From: an uncultured Prevotellaceae bacterium
GTDB lineage: Bacteria; Bacteroidota; Bacteroidia; Bacteroidales; Bacteroidaceae
Direction of reading: 5' to 3'
DNA length: 32,746 nucleotides
Assembly (NCBI GenBank): GCA_900318795.1
Contig: ONLU01000030.1
Location: forward strand, 1 to 32,746
In this document: one piece after another, positions 16,020-22,881 of the stretch
Layout of the letters: every line of letters begins with the position of its first letter
Numbering within the stretch: the first letter of the stretch is position 1
Notes under the pieces: model-generated
What the model was told of the DNA's origin: nothing
The model's database searches: none
Seen by the model: the letters and a program-made list of their open reading frames with translations, nothing else
Made by a program: the position numbers and the translations under genes

Positions 16020-16387
16020 TTGTCGTCGGTCCAGGCTATGATTCCCCCCTTCAGATTGACGGTCTTATAACCTTCCGCCCCCAGTTGGCTACAAGCATTT
16101 GCCGACCTTCTGCCGCTGCGGCAATAGACGGCTATTACTCTTCCTGAGGGCAGTTGGGCTTTTGCTTTTTCCAGGAAGTCCGGCTCCTTCACGTCTATGT
16201 TGACAGCACTCTTGATGTGGCCGTCACTATATTCGTCGGCGGTTCTTACGTCAAGCACTATCACCGTGGAGTCTGCCGTCAGTTTGGCAAATGTGGCCAC
16301 ATCGACATCTTCGTAGTTCTTCTGGCCGCATGCCGATGTCATGCCCAAGAGGGCCAATAAACAGGTTATTATCTTCTTCATATACAT
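16001..16387 (-). CDS. Rhodanese-like domain lipoprotein
   Basis: The 128-residue protein has a lipoprotein signal (lipobox MTSAC, Cys at residue 20) and one rhodanese domain: VIVLDVRTADEYSDGHIKSAVNI, active-site Cys C89 in the loop CRSGRRS, and LKGGIIAW near the end. Single-domain rhodaneses bind persulfide sulfur and can transfer it to thiol acceptors. With a lipid anchor this one should act outside the cytoplasm. ATG codons at 16387 and 16381 are both possible; the second gives the more usual MKK start. It lies 21 bp downstream of the nucleoside-kinase-like gene and is probably co-transcribed with it. Confidence 0.85.
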   Translation of the reverse strand: MYMKKIITCLLALLGMTSACGQKNYEDVDVATFAKLTADSTVIVLDVRTADEYSDGHIKSAVNIDVKEPDFLEKAKAQLPSGRVIAVYCRSGRRSANACSQLGAEGYKTVNLKGGIIAWTDDKKPVVK

Positions 16388-16408
16388 TATTTATATATAT
16401 AATAAGGT

Positions 16409-18088
16409 TCAATACTTGAAGCTGCTTCCGCCCACGAACTCGCGCATGATGGAGGTAGGCGGAATCTCCTTGTCGCTGACGGGCAGGAAGAAACGGATGA
16501 ACTTCAGCAGCCGATGTGCCTCCGCATATTCCGGGCAGTTCTTGGGCACGCTGGTCAGAATGATTTCGGCGTGCGTGCGGAGCACGGCGAACTCGATGTT
16601 CAGCGCCGAGTTGAACATGGCGTCGGCCGTCTCCTGGAAGGGGAATATCCAGCGGTCTTCGGCCTCGCAGACGTTCTTCCACTGGGCGATGGTCTGCCGG
16701 GCGGTGAAGGCTCCCTTGTTGTAGTCGCGTATGATGCGGCGCAGCAGCCGGTTGTCGCTGACGGGTATCCAGTTGTGGTCGTCCAGCGATATGCTGGTCA
16801 GCGCCGAGATGTATATCTTGTATTTCATTGCGTCGTCAATCTTCTGTGTCAGCAGCGGGTTCAGTGCGTGTATGCCCTCGATGATGAGCACGGTGTCCGA
16901 CGCCAGCTTCAGCCGCTTGCCGTTCCACTCACGTTGGCCCGTGACGAAGTTGTACTCCGGAATCTCCACGCGCTCGCCCTTGATTAGCCGCAGCAGATGG
17001 TCCTCCAGCAGCGAGTACTCCACCGTCTCGATGTTGTCGAAGTCGTAGTCGCCATTGGGCAGCTTGGGCGTGTCCACTCGGTTGACGAAGTAGTCGTCCG
17101 TCGAGAACGACAGCGGCCTGAGTCCGCACGCCAGCAGCTGTATGCTGAGTCGCTTGCAGAAGGTGGTCTTGCCCGACGAGCTGGGCCCTGTGATGAGCAC
17201 GATGGGATTGCGTCCGTTGCTCTTCTCGCAGCGGGCGAAGATGTCCTCGGCTATCTGCACAATCTTTTTCTCCTGCAGTGCCTCCGACACCTGTATCAGC
17301 TCCGATGCGTACCCCCGCTGTATGGCTTTGTTCACGTCGCCGGCGTTGGACAGCCGCATGATGATGTCCCAGCGCGTCTTCTCGGCAAACATGCCGAACG
17401 TCTTGGGCTGGTCCACCTTCTCGGCCAGCCGGCTGGGGTTGTTCCAGTCGGGTATGCGCAGCAGCAGTCCCTGCTCGTAGCGCTCCAGCGCCCACACCGT
17501 CAGATAGCCTGCCGACGGCACCAGCGGCCCGTAGTAGTAGTCGACGGTGTCGCCCAGCGTGTAGTAGTGGCTGTATATCTGTCCGCTGGTCTCCAGCAGC
17601 TTCACCTTGTCGGCGAATCCCCGTTCGGTGAACACGCGGACGGTCTCTTCGTTGGTGGCCTCCGTGCGGCGGAAGGGCATGTCCAGGGCTATGATTTCCT
17701 GCATGCGCTGGCTTATGCGCCTGACGTCCTCGTCGGTCAGCGGCTCGGGCGTGCGCTTCTTGAAGTTGCAGTAGTAGCCGCGGCAGAGCGAGTGCTCTAT
17801 GAAGAGTTTCGAGCCGGGGAAGACGTCCTGTGTGGCCTTGTAGAGCACGAAGCACAGCGAGCGCACGTAGACGCGGTGGCCCGACCCTTCGCGGGCATCG
17901 AGAAACTCCACGTCGCGGTTCTGGTACAGTCGGAACTTCAGTCCCTGCGACACGTTGTTGACCTTGGCCGACACCACGGGGTAGGGCAGTTTGATTTCGT
18001 CGGCAAACTCTTGATAGACATCCAGCAGCGATGTTCCCTCCTGGACTGATTTCGTTACTCCAGTGTTCTTGCAGCGTATTTGTAGCAT
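16409..18088 (-). CDS. TGS-domain nucleoside (uridine) kinase-like protein
   Basis: The 559-residue protein begins with a TGS domain (about 1-65), then a region like the second additional domain of threonyl-tRNA synthetase, with IEHSLCRGYYCNF at 97-109 and HYYTLGD at about 174. A P-loop uridine kinase/phosphoribulokinase domain follows from about 290: Walker A GPSSSGKTTF (301-310), STDDYFVNR (329-337), IIEGIHALNP and RRIIRDYNKGAF. The expected activity is ATP-dependent phosphorylation of uridine or a related compound. The architecture is a known bacterial fusion, and its substrate has not been fixed to my knowledge. It and the rhodanese gene interrupt the otherwise plus-strand men genes. GC content at third codon positions is high here. 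Confidence 0.85.
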   Translation of the reverse strand: MLQIRCKNTGVTKSVQEGTSLLDVYQEFADEIKLPYPVVSAKVNNVSQGLKFRLYQNRDVEFLDAREGSGHRVYVRSLCFVLYKATQDVFPGSKLFIEHSLCRGYYCNFKKRTPEPLTDEDVRRISQRMQEIIALDMPFRRTEATNEETVRVFTERGFADKVKLLETSGQIYSHYYTLGDTVDYYYGPLVPSAGYLTVWALERYEQGLLLRIPDWNNPSRLAEKVDQPKTFGMFAEKTRWDIIMRLSNAGDVNKAIQRGYASELIQVSEALQEKKIVQIAEDIFARCEKSNGRNPIVLITGPSSSGKTTFCKRLSIQLLACGLRPLSFSTDDYFVNRVDTPKLPNGDYDFDNIETVEYSLLEDHLLRLIKGERVEIPEYNFVTGQREWNGKRLKLASDTVLIIEGIHALNPLLTQKIDDAMKYKIYISALTSISLDDHNWIPVSDNRLLRRIIRDYNKGAFTARQTIAQWKNVCEAEDRWIFPFQETADAMFNSALNIEFAVLRTHAEIILTSVPKNCPEYAEAHRLLKFIRFFLPVSDKEIPPTSIMREFVGGSSFKY

Positions 18089-18105
18089 ATTCTATAGTTT
18101 TTGTG

Positions 18106-18135
18106 CAAAGTTAGCACATTTCGGCCTGCTGGCAA
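18106..18135 (-). promoter_or_regulatory. Promoter of the TGS-kinase/rhodanese operon
   Basis: On the minus strand TTG at 18135-18133 and TAACTTTG at 18113-18106 are 19 bp apart. The start of transcription would be near 18099, giving a leader of about 11 nt before the ATG. Confidence 0.6.
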
Positions 18136-18167
18136 GGCCCTGGACATACTTTTTCGGGGATTTAACG

Positions 18168-18184
18168 TTTTTTTTGGGGGGGGG
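18168..18184. repeat. T8G9 homopolymer junction
   Basis: Eight T are followed directly by nine G. Poly-G tracts of this length vary by slipped-strand mispairing and are also prone to sequencing error. The tract is not inside a gene here. Confidence 0.7.
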
Positions 18185-18221
18185 ACGCACGTTTGCATTT
18201 ATTGTTGTGATTTTGCGGCCG

Positions 18222-18272
18222 TTTAAGACAAAGTAATCTTAAAGACAGAGTATCTTATAAAGACATAGTAAC
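18222..18272 (+). repeat. Three degenerate 17-bp repeats before the fimbrillin relic
   Basis: TTTAAGACAAAGTAATC, TTAAAGACAGAGTATC and TTATAAAGACATAGTAAC follow one another with a period of about 17 bp. They match the words upstream of menD, including the following ATTAACGAATTA, so both leaders seem to descend from one sequence module. Confidence 0.65.
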
Positions 18273-18304
18273 ATATTAACGAATTAAAAAAACTATACAA
18301 GCGT

Positions 18305-18385
18305 ATGAAGAGAAAGCATTATGAGGAGCCATCCTTGGAGGTGGTTGAGTTGAAACAACAGACGGCGCTGCTGGCTGGGAGTTAA
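18305..18385 (+). pseudogene. Truncated small protein of the kind found beside fimbrillin genes
   Basis: The ATG at 18305 encodes 26 residues, MKRKHYEEPSLEVVEL then [10 protein letters not shown], and a stop. This resembles the N-terminus of short Bacteroidales proteins (YxxPxxxVVxL ... LLAGS) that commonly precede fimbrillin-like lipoprotein genes and usually continue for a further 20-40 residues. The stop comes at the point where the sequence turns into fimbrillin coding in another frame, so I read it as a deletion scar. It could instead be an intact micro-protein. Confidence 0.5.
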
Positions 18386-18640
18386 GGACAACATCGTGAC
18401 CGTGACGACGACCATCGGACTGGGTGGCGGCGATGCCACCACGCGTGCGCTGAGCGCAGGCGGTGTGAAGACCTTTGAAGTGGGCGACCAGATAGCCTTG
18501 AAGTATGAACAGGATGGTAGTTATGATATGCAAAAGGCAGTAGCCACGGCACAGAATATCTCGGCAGACGGCAAGTCGGCAACATTTACCTTTACGCTGG
18601 ATAATCCTCAATCGAACAGTGATATGTTTCCTGCCATTGC
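18381..18640 (+). pseudogene. Fimbrillin-like protein remnant
   Basis: About 80 codons read [40 protein letters not shown] and [17 protein letters not shown]. This pattern is typical of the N-terminal domain of Prevotella fimbrillin-like lipoproteins just after the signal peptide. The signal peptide and lipobox are missing at the 5' end, and after about 18630 the reading no longer resembles the family. The frame stays open, by chance, through the menB promoter into menB, which could mislead an annotation into a 410-residue fusion. The flanking 17-bp repeats and truncated small protein support a collapsed fimbrial locus. Confidence 0.6.
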
Positions 18641-18737
18641 GTGTACGATTTTATTTTTCAACAGGCAAGTGAACAGCCGTTTTATTTTCTTCGAATGCTG
18701 CCCAGACATCTGGCAGGCTCGCTTTTTCGGCAATAAA

Positions 18738-18769
18738 TTTGGATTATCGGTCGGTTTGCACTACCTTTG
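18738..18769 (+). promoter_or_regulatory. Promoter of menB-menC-menE
   Basis: TTTG at 18738-18741 and TACCTTTG at 18762-18769 have a 20-bp spacer. The predicted transcription start, near 18776, is 16 nt before the menB ATG at 18792 and therefore fixes that start against the longer open frame. Confidence 0.75.
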
Positions 18770-18791
18770 CAGTCAATTAAACCCTACGACT

Positions 18792-19628
18792 ATGGAACAA
18801 AGACAATGGAAAGAGATTAGGAAGTTCGAAGAGATACGCTTCGAAGAGTTTGACGGCATCGCCAAAATCACCATCAACCGGCCGCGCTACCGCAATGCCT
18901 TCACACCCAAGACGACGCTGGAGCTGAGCCAGGCCTTCGCCGACTGCCGCGAGCTGCAGCGCATACGCGTGGTGCTGCTGACGGGACAGATGAGCCAGGT
19001 GCCCGAGGGCCAGCGGCTGGAGGACGTCAAGCACGCCTTCTGCTCGGGCGGCGACATGCACGTGAAGGGCCGGGGCGGATACATCGACGACGAGGGAGTG
19101 CCCCGACTCTCGGTGCTCGACGTGCAGATGCAGATACGCCGGCTGCCCAAGCCCGTCATCGCCATGGTCAACGGCTACGCCATCGGCGGCGGACACGTGC
19201 TCCACCTGGTGTGCGACCTGACCATCGCGTCGGAGAATGCCATCTTCGGACAGACGGGACCCAAGGTGGGGTCGTTCGACGCCGGCTTCGGCTCGTCATA
19301 CCTGGCACGCATCGTCGGACAGAAGAAGGCCCGCGAGATATGGTTCATGTGCCGGCAGTACTCCGCCCGCGAGGCTGAGCAGATGGGCATGGTGAACCGC
19401 GTGGTGCCGCTGGCCGAGCTGGAGGACGAGTGCGTGCGCTGGGCACAGCAGATGATGACGCACTCGCCCATAGCGCTGCGCATGATCAAGGCGGGACTGA
19501 ACGCCGAGCTGGACGGACAGGCGGGCATACAGCAACTGGCCGGCGACGCCACCATGCTCTACTACTTCATGGACGAGGCCCAGGAGGGCGGCCGCGCGTT
19601 CCTCGAGAAGCGCAAACCCCGGTTCTGA
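18792..19628 (+). CDS. menB: 1,4-dihydroxy-2-naphthoyl-CoA synthase
   Basis: Closes the second ring of the naphthoquinone, turning o-succinylbenzoyl-CoA into DHNA-CoA. The 278-residue crotonase-fold enzyme shows [14 protein letters not shown] (27-39), the oxyanion-hole motifs AFCSGGD (82-88) and [11 protein letters not shown] (127-137), [25 protein letters not shown] read in two halves (152-163 and 164-176), and the C-terminal [13 protein letters not shown]. The length is normal for MenB. The ATG at 18792 is chosen because it follows the promoter; the frame is open further upstream only through the fimbrillin remnant. Confidence 0.95.
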   Translation: MEQRQWKEIRKFEEIRFEEFDGIAKITINRPRYRNAFTPKTTLELSQAFADCRELQRIRVVLLTGQMSQVPEGQRLEDVKHAFCSGGDMHVKGRGGYIDDEGVPRLSVLDVQMQIRRLPKPVIAMVNGYAIGGGHVLHLVCDLTIASENAIFGQTGPKVGSFDAGFGSSYLARIVGQKKAREIWFMCRQYSAREAEQMGMVNRVVPLAELEDECVRWAQQMMTHSPIALRMIKAGLNAELDGQAGIQQLAGDATMLYYFMDEAQEGGRAFLEKRKPRF

Positions 19629-19653
19629 GACAGAGTAACTATTTAAAGATACT
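19628..19653 (+). repeat. AGACAGAGTAAC spacer between menB and menC
   Basis: AGACAGAGTAAC (19628-19639) begins at the last base of the menB stop codon, and TTTAAAGATACT follows up to the menC ATG. It matches the words before menD and before the fimbrillin relic. Confidence 0.5.
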
Positions 19654-20685
19654 ATGCCTATAAAAATTAATCTGTCGGAGCGCACGCTCCACTTCAAGCA
19701 GCCCGCCGGCACCAGCCGAGGCGTCTACACCGACCGTCGCATCTGGCTCGTCACGATGACCGACGGCGAGCACACCGGCACGGGCGAGTGTGCCCCACTG
19801 CCCAAGCTCTCCTGTGACGACATCCCCAACTATGCCGAAGTCTTAGCCCGCTTCTGCCACGAGGTAGAACAGACCGGCACCATACCCTACGACCGTCTGC
19901 GCGACTATCCCTCCATGCTCTTCGGCCTCGAGACAGCCTGGCAGTCGCTCCACGCACACCCCTCGACCCTCCTGTTCGACACCCCCTTCAGCCGCGGCGA
20001 GCAGGGCATCCCCATCAACGGACTCGTGTGGATGGGCACCTACGAAGAGATGGAACAGCGCGTCGAGGAGAAGCTCCGGCAAGGCTTCCTATGCGTCAAA
20101 CTGAAGATAGGCGCCATCGACTTCGACGCCGAACTCTCACTCGTCAGGAAAATCCGCGAGCGCTTCGGGCCCCGCGACGTCGAGCTGCGCGTCGATGCCA
20201 ATGGAGCCTTCCCCTTTGACGAGGCACTCTATAAGCTCGAACTCCTGTCGCAGTATGCCCTGCACTCCATCGAGCAGCCCATCAAGCCCGGCCAGTGGGC
20301 CAATATGGCTGAACTCTGTCGCGAGTCGCCACTGCCCATCGCCCTGGACGAAGAACTGATAGGCGTCAACGACCCAGGTCAGAAGCGTCAGATGCTGAAC
20401 ATCATCAAGCCCCGCTACATCATCCTCAAACCCTCGCTGCACGGAGGCATGATGGGGTGCCGCGAGTGGATAGAGACAGCCCGCGACATGCAGATAGGCT
20501 CCTGGATAACCTCAGCGCTGGAGAGCAACGTCGGGCTGAACGCCATTGCCCAGTTCTGCAGCTCGGTCTATGGCCCCGACATCCGCATGCCCCAGGGACT
20601 GGGAACAGGCCAGCTGTTTACCGACAATATTCCCATGCCGCTCGAAATACGCGATGCAAAACTATGGATCTCGAAGCATTCTTAG
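19654..20685 (+). CDS. menC: o-succinylbenzoate synthase
   Basis: Dehydrates SHCHC to o-succinylbenzoate. The 343-residue protein is an enolase-superfamily enzyme with the expected active-site set: K149 and K151 in VKLKIG, metal ligands D181 (VDANGAF), E207 (SIEQP) and D232 (ALDEEL), and K259 in ILKPSLHGG. The N-terminal capping domain includes GTGECAPLPKLS. It follows menB by 25 bp and overlaps menE by 22 bp. Confidence 0.95.
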   Translation: MPIKINLSERTLHFKQPAGTSRGVYTDRRIWLVTMTDGEHTGTGECAPLPKLSCDDIPNYAEVLARFCHEVEQTGTIPYDRLRDYPSMLFGLETAWQSLHAHPSTLLFDTPFSRGEQGIPINGLVWMGTYEEMEQRVEEKLRQGFLCVKLKIGAIDFDAELSLVRKIRERFGPRDVELRVDANGAFPFDEALYKLELLSQYALHSIEQPIKPGQWANMAELCRESPLPIALDEELIGVNDPGQKRQMLNIIKPRYIILKPSLHGGMMGCREWIETARDMQIGSWITSALESNVGLNAIAQFCSSVYGPDIRMPQGLGTGQLFTDNIPMPLEIRDAKLWISKHS

Positions 20686-21707
20686 CCGAATGGCACAATG
20701 ACAGTCCGACCGTCCTGGTGCATACCAGCGGGTCGACGGGCAAGCCGAAGCCCATGCTGGTGGAGAAACGCCGCATGCAGGCCTCGGCACGCATCACATG
20801 CCGGTTTCTGGGCCTGCACGAAGGTGACACGGCACTGCTGTGCATGCCGCTCGACTACATAGCGGGCAAGATGATGGTGGTGCGCGCGCTGACCTGTGGC
20901 CTGCAACTCGTCAGCGTCCCACCTTCCAGCCACCCCCTTGCCACCTCCCACCTTTCACCTTTCCCCTCCCGTCTCGACTTCGCCGCCATGGTCCCCCTGC
21001 AAGTGTGGAACTCGCTGCAAGTGCCCGAGGAGCGCCACCGGCTGATGCACATACGCCACCTCATCATTGGCGGAGGAGCCATCGACCAGGCCCTGGCCAG
21101 CCAGCTGGCTGACTTCCCCCATCAGGTGTGGAGCACCTACGGCATGACGGAAACCCTGTCGCACATTGCACTACGTCGGCTCAATGGTCCGGAGGCCAGC
21201 GACTGGTACACGCCCTTCGACGGTGTCACCCTCTCGCTGACGGACGAAGGCTGTCTGGTCATCAGCGCGCCGGCAGTCCATGAGGGTCCGCTGGTCACCA
21301 ACGATATCGCCGAACTCTCCCCGCCAGCCCCCGCCAGCTCCGCGCCAGCCCCCGCCAGTTTCCCCCGGCGATTCCGCATCCTGGGCCGCAAGGACAACGT
21401 CGTCTGCTCTGGAGGCATCAAGATACAGATAGAGGAGGTGGAACGCCTGTTGCGTCCCCATCTGCACGTACCTTATATGATTACGAAGGCTCCAGACGAA
21501 AAACTCGGCGAGCAGGTCGTACTGCTCACCGAGTCGAAAACTGTCGGGGACGTGCTGGCTCTTTGCCGCCTTCACTTGCCTAAGTATTGGGTGCCCCGCC
21601 GTATATTGTCTGTAGACCGCCTGCCTCTCACCGAGACAGGGAAGCCTGCCCGGCACGAAGCCGAGCGCATGGCTATGACTCCCGATAGAAGTCAAGCGCC
21701 TCTTTGA
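20664..21707 (+). CDS. menE: o-succinylbenzoate--CoA ligase, short form
   Basis: Activates o-succinylbenzoate with ATP and CoA. From the ATG at 20664 the product has 347 residues: phosphate loop HTSGSTGKPKPM (20-31), STYGMTETLSHIA (157-169), GRKDNVVCSGGIKIQIEEVE (241-260) and the C-terminal catalytic Lys K327 in LTETGKPAR. It lacks most of the first ~100 residues of E. coli-type MenE, as Bacteroidales versions do. The frame is open upstream to 20457 only because it overlaps menC. Two loops are low-complexity: residues 86-103 (Pro/Ser/His) and 219-233 (PPAPASSAPAPAS), both from C-rich repeated DNA. Its last 35 bp overlap aroB. Confidence 0.92.
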   Translation: MDLEAFLAEWHNDSPTVLVHTSGSTGKPKPMLVEKRRMQASARITCRFLGLHEGDTALLCMPLDYIAGKMMVVRALTCGLQLVSVPPSSHPLATSHLSPFPSRLDFAAMVPLQVWNSLQVPEERHRLMHIRHLIIGGGAIDQALASQLADFPHQVWSTYGMTETLSHIALRRLNGPEASDWYTPFDGVTLSLTDEGCLVISAPAVHEGPLVTNDIAELSPPAPASSAPAPASFPRRFRILGRKDNVVCSGGIKIQIEEVERLLRPHLHVPYMITKAPDEKLGEQVVLLTESKTVGDVLALCRLHLPKYWVPRRILSVDRLPLTETGKPARHEAERMAMTPDRSQAPL

Positions 21708-22722
21708 TTTCCTCTTCTGAGGCCGTCTGGTTGATGCGTATGTCGCCGATGCCCCCCAGCAGGGTGAAGTTGATGTCGCTGCCCGTGTTCTTCTTGTCGT
21801 GGTGCATCAGCTCCAGCAGGTGCTGATAGTCGTCACACGTGATGGTCATGCGGCCGTAGTGCTCCAGGATGAACGACACCGTCTGCCGCATCTTGTCCTG
21901 GGGGAATCCCGTCTTCACGCACGACAGCCACAGCTCGACTATCAGTCCCCACGCCACAGCATATCCGTGCAGCACGGGCTTGCGCTCCAGCGCCAGCGAC
22001 TCGAAGGCATGGCCGGCGGTGTGTCCCAGGTTCAGGGCCTTGCGGATGCCTTGCTCCGTAGGGTCTTCCAGCACGATGCGCTGCTTGACTGCCACACTGT
22101 CGGCAACCATCTTGGCAAGGGGCTGGAGATTGGAGGTGAGGGGGGAGAAGCGCATCAGTTCTGCCCACATCGGCTCGTTGGAGATGAGCCCGTGCTTCAG
22201 CATCTCTGCATAGCCCGACAGCAGGTTCTCCTCGTCCATCGTCTTCAGGAACACCGTGTCGAGTATCACCGAACGGGCATTGTTGAAGACGCCTATCTCG
22301 TTCTTCAGGCCACCGAAGTTGATGCCCGTCTTTCCGCCTACGCTGGCGTCGACCATCGACAGCAGGGTGGTGGGAATGTTGATATAGGAGATGCCCCGCT
22401 TGAAGGTCGAGGCTGCAAAACCGCCCAGGTCGGTCACCATGCCACCACCCAGGTTGACCATCAGCGAGTGGCGTGTGGCCCCCAGGCGCTGCAGCTCGCT
22501 CCACACATGGCTCAGCGAGTCGAGCGTCTTGTTGGCATCGGTAGCACCGATGGTGATGCGTTCGGCTGGTTTCATACAGCTGTAACCTGCTACGACGGGC
22601 AGGCACAGACGGTGGGTGGTCTCGTCTGTCAGTACGAATAGACGGTCGTATGTACACTCGGCAATGGCTTGGCTCAGCGATTGCTCCAAATCTTGTGATA
22701 TAATAACTTTTTGTGCTTCCAT
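21673..22722 (-). CDS. aroB: 3-dehydroquinate synthase
   Basis: Makes 3-dehydroquinate from DAHP, the second step of the shikimate pathway leading to chorismate, which MenF uses. The 349-residue protein has the NAD-binding GGGMVTDLGGFAAST, the segment PTTLLSMVDASVGGKTGIN, GGLKNEIGVF, the zinc-ligand Glu region SGYAEMLKHGL, and LNLGHTAGHAFE with a zinc His. It converges on menE; the last 35 bp encode the C-termini of both proteins (SQAPL of MenE, DFYRES of AroB). Confidence 0.95.
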   Translation of the reverse strand: MEAQKVIISQDLEQSLSQAIAECTYDRLFVLTDETTHRLCLPVVAGYSCMKPAERITIGATDANKTLDSLSHVWSELQRLGATRHSLMVNLGGGMVTDLGGFAASTFKRGISYINIPTTLLSMVDASVGGKTGINFGGLKNEIGVFNNARSVILDTVFLKTMDEENLLSGYAEMLKHGLISNEPMWAELMRFSPLTSNLQPLAKMVADSVAVKQRIVLEDPTEQGIRKALNLGHTAGHAFESLALERKPVLHGYAVAWGLIVELWLSCVKTGFPQDKMRQTVSFILEHYGRMTITCDDYQHLLELMHHDKKNTGSDINFTLLGGIGDIRINQTASEEEIKEALDFYRES

Positions 22723-22729
22723 CAGAGTG

Positions 22730-22737
22730 CAAAATTA
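22730..22737 (-). promoter_or_regulatory. Possible -7 box for aroB
   Basis: The minus strand reads TAATTTTG, ending 7 bp upstream of the aroB ATG. No TTTG is found at the -33 position, and transcription from here would be almost leaderless, so support is weak. Confidence 0.3.
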
Positions 22738-22791
22738 ATATAAAAATGTGTAACTCGTATCGAAAAAAGGTAATAATTGTAGATTTTACAT

Positions 22792-22799
22792 TAATTTTG
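22792..22799 (+). promoter_or_regulatory. Possible -7 box for the beta-barrel gene
   Basis: TAATTTTG at 22792-22799 matches TAnnTTTG. The -33 region (AAGG around 22768) does not match TTTG, so the promoter may need an activator, or another sigma factor may act here. The leader would be about 75 nt. Confidence 0.4.
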
Positions 22800-22843
22800 T
22801 ACCACCAACTTTAAACTTTTAACCGGACGGCTCGTCATAAAGT

Positions 22844-22871
22844 GTAAAAAAGTAAAAAAGGTAAAAAGTAA
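22844..22871 (+). repeat. GTAAAAAAG-type reiterated leader
   Basis: GTAAAAAAGTAAAAAAGGTAA and a further AAAAGTAA lie directly before the start codon at 22882. Similar words precede pth (30491-30520) and lie between pgi and the HAD gene. Confidence 0.5.
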
Positions 22872-22881
22872 GAACGGACAA

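Larger units (their letters stand above)
18089..18304. other. Intergenic region with homopolymer and repeated words
   Basis: The region holds the minus-strand promoter, a T8G9 homopolymer at 18168-18184 and the 17-bp repeated words at 18222-18272. I see no promoter with both boxes for the small plus-strand frame at 18305 and no RNA gene. Confidence 0.5.

Noticed and set aside
16997-18049. 350-residue plus-strand open frame opposite the TGS-kinase
   Set aside because: High third-position GC leaves antisense frames open; no motif and no promoter.
18700-18718. Inverted repeat TGCCCAGACATCTGGCA as a terminator of the relic
   Set aside because: The stem has a bulge and the T-run begins only several bases later; too weak to list as a terminator.
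18396-18791. N-terminal extension of MenB by 132 residues
   Set aside because: The extension is a fimbrillin remnant plus promoter DNA; normal MenB length and the promoter favour 18792.
20457-20663. Longer start for MenE
   Set aside because: It lies fully within menC in another frame, has no AMP-ligase similarity, and MDLEAF at 20664 is the natural start.
21799-22641. 280-residue plus-strand open frame opposite aroB
   Set aside because: Antisense shadow; aroB motifs are complete on the other strand.
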